Source of the DNA: Neodiprion pinetum
Taxonomy: Eukaryota; Arthropoda; Insecta; Hymenoptera; Diprionidae
Direction: 5' to 3'
Assembly: GCF_021155775.2 (NCBI RefSeq)
Contig: NC_060235.2
Span: 5,835,521-5,899,520 of the forward strand
Length of the DNA stretch: 64,000 nucleotides
The notes under the pieces are model-generated. The model had not been told where the DNA came from. It worked only from the letters and a program-made list of their open reading frames with translations, and ran no database searches. The position numbers were made by a program, and so were the translations under genes. Below are positions 26,601 through 36,673 of the stretch, one piece after another. The stretch's first letter is position 1, and each line of letters starts with the position of its first letter.

Positions 26601-28092
26601 AGTTTCTTGTGGTCCAATTGGTCGGGAAAGAGTCATACGAATCAATTCTAAGACGAAAAATTTTTTGGTCAAAAAAAAAGGAAGGTTAACCCCTCTGTAT
26701 TTTTGGCGGAAATTTTCGCGATTTTCAAAAGTGCTGGAATAAATCAATTGTGGCACTATTCCGACGTAATTTTGCGAGAGAAATCGATTGGGCGCAGTCC
26801 CAATACGCTGCGATCAACGCGTCGAAAGTTACAGCCAATAAACGAAAACCTGAATTGTCGACATTTTTCAGCGGGTGCTTTTTTCCACGTATCGTCTCTC
26901 CCGTTGATCCCACGCTCCTTTTGCTGCGTTTTCTGAGTTCCTCGGGGTCCAATTGGTCGGGAAAGAGTCATACGAATCAATTCTGAGACGAAAAATTTTT
27001 TGGGCAAAAAAAAAGGAAGGTTAACCCCTTTGTATTTTTGGCGAAAATTTTCGCGATTTTCAAAAGTGCTGGAATAAATTAATTGTGGCACTATTCCGAC
27101 GTAATTTTGCGAGAGAAATCGATTGGGCGCAGTCCCGATACGCTGCGATCAACGCATCGAAAGTTACAGCCAAAAAACGAAAACCTGAATTTTCGACATT
27201 TTTCAGCAGGTGCTTTTTTCCTCGTATCTTCTCCCCTGTTGATCCCACGCTCCTTTTGCTGCGTTTTCTGAGTTCCTCGGGGTCGAATTGGTCGGGAAAG
27301 GGTGATACGAATCAATTCTGAGACGAAAAATTTTGTGGTCAAAAAAAAAAGGAAGGTCAACCCCTTTGTATTTTTGGCGAAAATTTTTGCGATTTCCAAA
27401 AGTGCTGGAATAAATTAATTGTGGCACTATTCCGACGTAATTTTGCGAGAGAAATCGATTCGGCGCAGTCCCAATATGCTGCGATCAACGCATCGAAAGT
27501 TACAGCCAAAAAACGAAAACCTGAATTTTCGACATTTTTCAGCAGGTGCTTTTTTCCTCGTATCTTCTCTCCCGTTGATCCCACGCTCCTTTTGCTGCGT
27601 TTTCTGAGTTCTCTGGGGTCCAATTGGTCGGGAAAGAGTCATACGAATCAATTCTGAGACGAAAAATTTTTTGGTCAAAAAAAAAGGAAGGTTAACCCCT
27701 TTGTATTTTTGGCGGAAATTTTCGCGATTTTCAAAAGTGCTGGAATAAAATAATTGTGGCACTATTCCGACGTAATTTTGCAAGAGAAATCGATTGGGCG
27801 CAGTCCCAATACGCTGCGATCAACGCATCGAAAGTTACAGCCAAAAAACGAAAACCTGAATTTTCGACATTTTTCAGCAGGTGCTTTTTTCAACGTATCT
27901 TCTCTCCCGTTGATCCCACGCTCCTTTTGCTGCGTTTTCTGAGTTCCTTGTGGTCCAATTGGTCGGGAAAGAGTCATACGAATCGAATCTGAGACCAAAA
28001 GTTTTTTGCGTAAAAAAAAAGCAAGGCTAACCCTTTTGCATTTTTGGCGAAAATTTTTGCGATTTTGGAAAGTGCTGGAATAAATTCTATCT
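14665..28092 (+). repeat. Higher-order repeat blocks within the satellite
   Basis: Pairs of the CTATCTGGCAC-type monomer punctuate the array and divide it into blocks: 14665-17678 (9 monomers, 3014 bp), 17679-20690 (9, 3012 bp), 20691-25745 (15, 5055 bp) and 25746-28092 (7). Private variants recur at these offsets. For example, features at 17463-18019 recur at 20475-21031 (offset 3012), and features at 21335-22568 recur at 26390-27623 (offset 5055). This points to block duplication rather than single-monomer spread. Confidence 0.85.
24650..24708. repeat. Perfect 27-bp palindrome inside the satellite (local inversion)
   Basis: Arm 24650-24676 is the exact reverse complement of 24682-24708, separated by five bases. 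The left arm is an inverted copy of the monomer segment CCTTTGTATTTTTGGCG..., inserted beside the direct copy. It makes this the only abnormally long monomer (about 375 bp between landmarks at 24366 and 24741). Confidence 0.9.
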
Positions 28093-28520
28093 GGCACTAT
28101 TCCGACGTAATTTTGCCGGGGAAAACGATTGAGCGCAGTCCCAATACGCTGCGAGCAACGAATGAGAAGTTACAGCCGAAAATGGAGACCCTGTGTTTCT
28201 CATATTTTTCAGCAGCTGGTTAATCCTTCGTAATTTCTCTCCTGTTGATCCCACGCCCTTTTCGCTGCGTTTTCTGAGTTCCTGGGTGTCCAATTAGTCA
28301 GGTAAGGGTCATTTAAATCAAATCCGAGACCAAAAGTTTTTTGCCCAAAAAAAAAGTAAGGCCAACCCCATTGCATTTTTGGCGAAAATTTTCGCGATTT
28401 TGAAAAGTGCTGGAATGAAATCTATCTGGCACTATTCCGACGTGATTTTGCGAGAGAATTCGATTGGGCGCAGTCCAGATACGCTACGATTTTGTCATCG
28501 GTAGCTACAGCAGTAAAACC

Positions 28521-30724
28521 AGGTAATTTTCTCAGTAGTCCTCTAGGAGCTGACTCTCAGCCATTTTTCATATCTTCTTTATATCTGTAAAAATCTTCAC
28601 TCGATAAATTAAAAAACAACAGGGTCAACTTTCCCAACAACAAATCAAACCTTTCGGCTAAATTATAGTAAATCCCCGACGTATATTCCCAATTATAGTC
28701 GCGAAGAAGAGTCACACATTCGTAGCATTAGGTCCTTTTATTGACGATGCCCTCATTATTGTACAAGTGTCTGAGTGTCAGTGTGTAGTAATGTCACAAT
28801 TTCAGATCAGAAGTAAATTTAAAGACAACGAAGACTGCAAAAACATGATGAAACATCGCTTAAGAAATCTTATACTCAGACGTGGTAATCAGTGTGCAGT
28901 ATTCATTGTTGGAATCAGAATATGCTTAGTACCGTATCGTATAGTCATCATCATAACTTGAAGATATAGATAAATTTTCGGCCCGCGTAATTGTACAACA
29001 AGACTCCGCATGCAGGACACGATGTATGATGTATCATATTGTGTCTTCTCTTCATTTTCTCATCTGTATTATCTATACAAAGAATCAATTTTCGTCCTTT
29101 TTTTTCGTATTTTTCCAACTGCTGGTCGGTTGGGGTTTCAGATCTCTTTTGCGCTTTCTGATGGTTCAATTATTCCAGAAAGCATCATGCAAATCGTTTT
29201 TGAGACGAAAGTCTTTTTACCGACAAACTAACTCTTTCGGATTTTTTGTTAAATCTTTGACAATTTAAAAAAATTCTGAAATCTATTTTGCGATGCACTT
29301 CATCGTGATGGAATTCTTCCACGAAAGGATTAGATCGTGTGCACTCCGAATAGATATAATGCACAATTAAAATATATATATCCTGCAGCAGTAACCACTT
29401 CAGGTATTCTTTTATTTTCACCGACGTGGAATGATTCTTACCACGAATATCAATCGAACCAATTTTATTCTTAAGATAATTGATTACATTTCAGATTTAT
29501 TTTCGAAATATATTACGCATAATGAATTTGACGACGATAGTTTATTCCGTTGAACTTACGTCATTCGCACAATTATCGAATCTTAAGTAGTAATTTAACA
29601 CACAGAGTAAGATTATCAACAGATTATTGGTTTTTTATCTTACACGTAATATGCTTTCCGAACATTGCATAGAACATCACATCGATTACCACGGAATTAC
29701 ATATTGAAATGTACACAATAATTTATACTCTATTTATTATAAAGTTCGTGTTTTTTTTTCCAAACTCTCTCGATTCATCATTCTTAGTAATAAAGACATT
29801 CGCCTTCACATATTTTCGTAAATATGTTGCTATTGCATTATTATGTGTTGTCTTCAATCTTAACAATTGCGATAAAAGTGAAAATGTATAAAAGACAAAT
29901 GGTTTGACAGAAAGAAATATTATTCTGTTCAAAAAAATGTACGGACTTATTTTACCCAATACTTCTAAAACCTACTGAAAGTTTCGTTTCGAAAGAAACG
30001 ATGTTCTTTTTCCTTTTTAATAATCTAAAATTATGATCAGAAACGAACGGTAATACCGAAACCCGTTTCATTTTTTTTCAAAAGTGGCAACTAGTCTAGA
30101 AATGCCAAATCCGTTCCAATAATTGTACATTGAACGTAAGAAATGTTCGTTATGAATTTTTTCGAATCGAAATTTTTTTTGAATCGAATCACTCCGCCCC
30201 TCATCGGTTGTCGCGTTGTAAAATTCAAGCATTTCGACAGAAACAAGAAACAAGTTTATCATGTCCAATCGTCAGATATCCATTTCTATGACGACGATAA
30301 AGTATCAAAAGCCATTATCCTAAGATTTATATTATTGTAAATACACGTACCGAGATCGTAATAATAATGAAGATCAAACAAGATTTCACTCAACATCAAG
30401 CCAACTTTTCCATACATACAAAATTTCACGATATACCTAATTTTTGAAGATAAATTTTCGTTAATGACGCAGCCAATAAAAGGAAATCCATCCGAATTTG
30501 AACGATATAATTTTCTGTAATCAAATCGACATTTCTTCGTTATTTCAAAATCCAAGAACTTCACTATCCACGCAACTTCCCTGCGCTGCACTTCCTTAAC
30601 GAGTGTTGAAATTTACGCGAGTAAACACGTTGTCAGTTAATATTTAATTGCAAGTATGTGTTTTACTGCATATTGCAATTAACTAATCAACTTGTTCTTT
30701 GAGCTTCTTCAGATTCTGTGATCA
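28521..30724. other. Intergenic region between satellite and membrane M1 gene
   Basis: No exon with supporting splice sites was found. It contains a decayed satellite monomer (about 29095-29285, listed separately). The 3'UTR of the minus-strand M1 homologue would start at 30724; an ATTAAA hexamer on the minus strand near 30640 could be its polyadenylation signal. Confidence 0.5.
29095..29285 (+). repeat. Highly diverged relic satellite monomer
   Basis: In order, this stretch keeps blocks that align with the array monomer: CGTATTTTTCCAACTGCTGGT, GCGCTTTCTGATGGTTCAATT, then GAGACGAAAGTCTTTTTACC, followed by a TTTGACAATTT/TCTGAAAT end. These correspond to CGTATCTTCTCTCC, TGCGTTTTCTGAG..CCAATT, GAGACGAAAAATTTTTTGGTC and GCTGGAATAAAT of the consensus. 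The order is conserved but identity is low. Confidence 0.6.
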
Positions 30725-33700
30725 CTATATCGTTGGTCTGATATAATCGTCCAGCCACCGTTGAACCGCGATCAGATTCTCCTTGAGCCATAAATTCCTT
30801 GACCTGGCTTCGGCCTCAGCAACTCCTATAGTGTGTCCCAAGAACTTCAAACTGTCGAAGTGTTTCTCTTTGAAAATCTGAAACTGCAAAAATGCAATAC
30901 ATCGGTATATTATTTATATGGTTATTTTATTCTAACCTGTGTTTCGTTTTTCAGAATGAAATGTCTTACTTACGTCTTTGATATCTTGTTCATCCATAAT
31001 ACCGCTAGCAGATGCTTGGACGAACGCTTTCAGGATTGGATACGATTTTGAAAACCTGTAAAGAATGTTGTTGGTAAATTCTCTGTCCAAAAAATTGATC
31101 ACACAGAATTTCAACACAGCATCGAGTTTCTTTTTTTTACCATTTTATTGCGTAGTTTAAAATAACAAGACAAAAATCTTCCAGACTTGTACAAAATAAT
31201 CGCACACTTAGTAAATAAAATCCATTAAGAATTGAGGTTTGAACCTGTCATAATAATTTATGTATTCATGTTTATGAAAAATAAAAAAACAAACCTTTGG
31301 AAAATCTCATTCCAGTATCTTCGGAGAAATTTGAATGCCGATCGAGAAGCCATTGGATTTTGACGAAAGCTGCGAAGTAATTCCAGAGTTTCGTGTTCGT
31401 CGATTTTCCCTTCGGTCATTATGTCGCTCAAAAGTCTTGTATAGAAAAACAATGAAAATCGATTCGATTATGGTTTTCTAGTTCATTTGATATTTGATAC
31501 AACACGCTTTTGTCTCACCCTAATAATCAATCACAATTTTTGTATAACTTTACGCGCAAAAACGCGTCACGATTATTTTCATCACATTGAGTTAACCGCA
31601 TACTCACAGCTGAAGGATCCATTCCACCTGAAAGCACGGCAAAGCTGATAAGAGTTTCAATTTTGTTTCTCTATTCGAAGCGACAGAGATTTTCGAGAGT
31701 AGAAAATCCCATTCCAGCTTTCCGCCGAATCTCGCCAGGGTGCATTGGTGAGTTTTTTCGAGGTAATTAGGCACGTTGGAACTACGAATTGTGAGAATTG
31801 AAGAAAATTAAAGTCAAGAATATATCGTGACAAACATAGAGAGAATTTCGCTAATGTTTTTCATCATTTTCGTTTCCCCATCTATTAGAATATACCCATA
31901 CCAATTCCCTCGTAGGTTTAAACTCCGTAAAATCTTAAAGTGAGAAAATCTATCCGAGAATACATAATCTTACAGTTTTTTCATATAGCTCTGACACTCT
32001 GGATTATCGACTAGACATGCCCATTTGATAGCAATCAATTTGAGCTGCGTTTCAGCGCTGGATGCTGTTACGTTTTTGAAGAGAGGTGATACGAATTTCA
32101 CCATGAAATTCTGAAAACAAAAGAATACCACTTTCTATAACCCGGCTGGTGTGCAAACCTCACTACGTATAACTCACTATCAGCTTCGATCAGTATATTT
32201 TCCATAACTGCAAACTCATGCTCTTTAATAATTACCTGTTATTAATTAAACGTTGAGCAATCACTCCACGTATAAGAATACGACACATACGATGTGCTAA
32301 TTTCTACAGCAATACACCAATCGGGCACTAAAATTTAACAAACGAAAGATTAAAACCGATCGATTACCTGAAAGCTCGGATATGCAGCAGTATTCTGTAA
32401 AAGGTAGTTGAGCTTTTCCATATTCTGAAAAGCGACCGTCCATGGTGAGTGGTGTGTCTCCCGCTTGTGAAGGAACTGAATTAAGTTCAAAGCTGCAGGA
32501 TACGCCAAGCGGCCGGCCCAAGCCAAGCTAAGAGCATCGTCGACTAACGACGTTCTCGTTGTTACCGGAAATTTATCGAATTTCGAGTCGAGGGCCGACG
32601 CCAACAGGCTCCAATTATCCAAGTCGTAATTAACCCGATAGTAGCCTTTGAACAGTATACAATTCACGAAGTAATGTACACTTAGTTGCCGAAGATGATG
32701 AGCTTTGTTGTAATTATCCAAACCAAATTTAGAATACAAATTATGCACATTGTAACTTTCTACTCTGAGTTCCACCAACTTCGTCGAGGTGATCAAGACG
32801 AAAGTAGTCGGAGTCCAAAAAATTTATCGGTTCATTGTAATCAGCGTAACAAGCAACTCTTGAGTCGAATATGGTGTTAATTTTTTTGACACTGATGAAT
32901 CGACTCACCGGTTTGATTAACGTTCAGTAAAAGCCACTTTTTTTCACCGTGATTCCCGAGCCCGATCAAAGTTGCCTCTTCCTGGCTCATCCACGTTCTT
33001 GACGGCGACGACCAGTTCTCTCCATCGACGATGTAAGTAACAGGAACGTGCCACAACTTGCGATTTGTTATTGTTTCGTTATCGAAAGCAAATTGCTCCT
33101 GGAATGAATAATGACCGTGTGTCATTTTGATTGGTAGTTTGAAAGAAAATAATCCAGGGTAACGCATGATTCTTCGGCTGACAGTGAATTGAACATAGAG
33201 TTCTTTTTCAATCAACCGATGAGTCAATGTTAATTTAACAGAGGATCCAACAATAACTAGGCCTTCCCTTAGTCTGCAACGAACAATCGCCACGTCTCAA
33301 GTAATTGTAACTACTGTTCGAGTCTGATGAGTTAATTAGTGTAACATATTACGTCCGGCGCCACATCTCCTTCTTGGTACTCCTTGAACCGTTCGTTGTT
33401 TTCGTGAACTGTTGCCCCGTCGCGTCGCCATCATTTCTGCTATTATTCAATTTACCTATATGCGTTGAAGTTGATGCTTCATCTTCCACAACGTAAATTC
33501 TCGGAAATGTATACTCTGCATGCCGGTTTCTAATTATTCTGATTGACCATTTCCTGCCAAAGAAATGGTCTGCAGAATTCAAAGAAACTAAGGAAGTTTG
33601 GCATCCATTTCGAATATTGATACAATTATTTCAACGATGCACTCGATTGTCAGTAGTCAAGCTGTCGTACGATACTTCCATTTCAAAAAGTATAGTAGAT

Positions 33701-36673
33701 TCCTCTGAGTGTAGATAGGCGACAGCAGTTTTATCCATTATATGCCACCGTGTGTAGTTATCTCTTGGATACTTATTATTATATGAATGAGTATTTTCTT
33801 ACGGTCAGTATATCGTACCTACCCGTGAGTTTGATAATTGAATTTAACAGTAACTCACTTGCCGTACGGTTGCAGAAGCACTTTCGTAATTCCTGGTGAC
33901 AGTGACGACCGGAAAACCGCCCTGGTCAATCCAGGACGCAAAAACCTGGGCTAAGGATACGCCGTCCGGAAGCCATTGAGCTTCTTTCGACATAGAGACA
34001 AGGAAATCGGAGACATCGGCATTCGCGTTCGCCCTGTGGAAGCAATAATGGAAATCCAGTACAGCAAAACATTGATCGTTACACGCTAGTGAAACGGGTA
34101 CCCACCACCTAGTCAGGAACGTTTTGTAGCCGTTCCTAAATCCCGAGTCAGATATCACGTAATTCAACATGCGAATCAGACATGCACCTATAACGAGTAA
34201 CAATTTATGCATGAAAAAAACCTGTGTATATTACAACAAGAAACATCGAATTCCATCGACAATTCAGACGATATACCGGATTCAGAGGATCACTTATCAA
34301 TTTCTGTCCCTCGTATGTTTAAATAGTCACTCACCCTTTTCGTAAGTGTTTTTCAAAGCTGTAAACTTGAGCTTGGACCTCATAGACCTCGACACGTCGT
34401 AGGCATCAGCCTCAAACGCGCTGTGCTGAAGGATGCCGATTGAATTGAAGGAATCGAGGCTCGGATCTGTCTAAAAAATCGATTAAACAGCTGTTATAAA
34501 CAATATTCCGGTCTGTTAATTTCCGTTATATCGCTACTTGCCTTATCAGCCAGTAAGTATTGTAAGTAGAATAATGAGCCCTCGAGGAACCAAGCTTCCA
34601 TCCGAGTCTGGGTGCTGACCAACCCTCCAAACCATTGTTCGCCGATCAATCTAATTAGGTTCTGAACCTCAAACTCCTTCGCAATTGCAGAAGATTCTCG
34701 GTCCAATGACAGCATCGATTCCCTGTCACGAGATAACGTGAATATAATACATGCCGTTGAAAAGGATTAATTGTACCATGCGTCGATACTAATATTAAAC
34801 TTGAGATGATGTTGACCTGATGAAAATTAGCCCGGGGCTGCTTGTGCCGTCACCATCAAGTCCAGGTAGAGCAGCAACGTCCAATTTAGGTAGTGGATAC
34901 GGGACTGAGAAGAAACGCCTCAGGCTTTGCACGACTCTCCCCATCGTCTCGAAGACGAAACGAGTCTGACCAACTTCTCTGCTTCGGATCCACAAAGTTA
35001 GAGGTATTTCTAAGTTGTGAAGAGTCGGTTCCACTATCGGTTGCAAATCGGTGATAGCGAATGCCAGGCTATGCGAAGAGAGTGGAGGTGTCGTTTGAAA
35101 ATGGTCCATCGCCAACTCGTTGGAACTGAAACGAATGCGCAGGTCCCAGTTATTACACTGCTGTGAAAATTCTAACCCCGCAATGTCGGGTATGGATCAA
35201 CGTAGCTTTGTCGCTACTCACATGGCGCTTGATGATATCAGAGGCATATTAGTCAGAGTGTGAAAAGTCGTAGGCCTCGCTATTGACAGGGAAAATCTAG
35301 CCTTGTCTACCGGGTCTTCGAATCCAGGAAAGAGCGTACCAGTGTCAAACGGTTTCAATTTGGTCGCCAGTATCCATCTGGAAAAGTTGAATAAAATTCA
35401 TGGAGAGTGATCATCGAGCGATCGAGTTTCGACTCACCTCTTCTGGTTCTCAAGGTCGTAAGTGTTATTGAAAACAGCCTGGCCGTCGACCTTGGCTTCG
35501 TACGTTATTTCAACGGAATAGATCCCTCTTAGGATAGGGGAATTCGGATAAATTACGTAGAAACCATCGACGGCGTCCATCTCGTCATTAGCGATTCGAA
35601 TCTCGGTGCTCCTCTTCGGAGAAGAGAGTGAGGGAGGCTCGGGCGTCGAGCTCGAAACAGTCGGACGAGTCGTGATCAAGGGTGGTGAAATTTTTTGAAT
35701 GACTACGGGCAGTTCTGAACTTGGAGCCGGTAATTTAGCCTTGTCTTTTTCAAAATAAGCGTCGTTGCTTGTGGTGATTACCTCTGGAGGTGTAATCGAG
35801 GTAGGGGCTGAAGTTTCATTGGTGGCAACTTTATCACTGGATGATTCGGTCGTAACAATACTGGATAGATTCACTGAAGTCCGAGAGGAAGTGTTGTCCA
35901 AGCCTGATTCTGACAATGATGAAGAGAGCATTCGCGTCATTAGGAAATGAAAAAGCACGAAATAAACCTGTGGAAATTTAGTCTTACCTTCCGGCGTCAT
36001 TCTAGAATCGTGGGGCGTAGGTTCAGACGTGCTCTTTGTCTCAGGATTTGTCACTTTCTCGTCGTTACCGTCCCTCCTTCTCCTGGAGTGAGCATGTTCC
36101 GATAACAGATCATCCGCTGAGAACAGTCTCGTTTTGATTACCGTGATCTTCTTGGCGTTCAAAACTATTTTTGACAAGGGCCGACTTCCGTTATAAGCGA
36201 ACTCCACGATTAGATGACCGTTCAACTTGGTCACTCCTGTTTCCGTAACTGGGATCAGTTCCACTTTGTAAAGTGTTGGAAAGATCAAAGGCGAAACGGA
36301 GAACCTGGCTGAGGGTCTGATTCCCTCAACGTCATCCTCTTCAGCTAAGGTCAGAGCCGTCAAAGTCTGCACAATGCCACAAAAATCACCTTTTAGTTAT
36401 GCTGCTTTCTCCCGAATATCCTCCAAGTCAGTTCACCTCCTGGATGCAAGAAGCTAAGTCAAAACCATCGACATAACTCACTGGCTTGTTCGCCCATGGA
36501 TTCAAGTAGGCTCCTATCAACCCTGCAGTGATGACACCAATGATGAACATCAGGATTATTACGGCAGTCTTCTTATAGGACAAGAAACAGCCACCGTTTC
36601 GTTTATACTCCGTGTCACTGAGCCCGAGATCGCTCGTTGTGAACTCTGATCTGCTACCTGCGATCTGGGCCAT
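30725..36673 (-). CDS. Type II membrane M1-family aminopeptidase homologue, predicted inactive
   Basis: Sixteen exons (minus, 5' to 3'): 36437-36673, 35988-36366, 35438-35909, 35222-35377, 34817-35125, 34542-34722, 34335-34470, 34109-34187, 33859-34033, 32909-33098, 32368-32645, 31974-32110, 31608-31781, 31295-31435, 30974-31055, 30725-30883. Phases close to 1094 residues, longer than a typical 900-1000-residue M1 enzyme. Residues ~34-58 form a signal anchor (AVIILMFIIGVITAGLIGAY), so the protein should face outward. Exons 2-3 add a Ser/Thr/Pro-rich insert to the N-terminal beta domain. The fold continues to the C-terminal ERAP1-like helices. The HEXXH site at ~542-546 reads RLIGE, followed by the conserved QWFGG; the third zinc ligand Glu survives (FLEG). 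GAMEN is replaced (GDGTSS), while the YEKGA tyrosine remains. A non-catalytic binding or scaffold role is inferred. One intron (34541-34471) uses a GC donor. Confidence 0.92.

Larger units (their letters stand above)
14128..28520 (+). repeat. Satellite array: ~43 tandem copies of a ~335-bp monomer
   Basis: The landmark GGCACTATTCCGACGTAATTTTGC recurs at 14331, 14665, 15000, 15335, 15670, 16005, 16341, 16676, 17011 and so on to 28428. Spacing is almost always 333-336 bp. Each monomer also carries TTGGCGAAAATTTTCGCG, an A(8-10)GGAAGG run and TTTTTCAGCAGGTGCTTTTT. Two subfamilies are visible. One has CTATCTGGCAC before the landmark and GAGCAAC later (14331, 14665, 17346, 17679, 20358, 20691, 24366, 25411, 25746, 28093, 28428). 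The other has AATTGTGGCAC. Monomers at both edges are more diverged. Because 335 is not a multiple of 3, overlapping open frames of 62-133 codons appear on both strands; I treat these as non-coding. Confidence 0.97.

Noticed and set aside
14241..28293. More than 100 open reading frames of 60-133 codons in the tandem array
   Set aside because: They repeat with the 335-bp period on both strands, have no protein-family signature and follow from homogenised satellite sequence.
33349..33582. Open frame of 77 codons in the middle of the membrane M1 gene
   Set aside because: The exons on either side (33859-34033 and 32909-33098) join in phase 0 without it, and no acceptor gives the right phase, so it is intronic.
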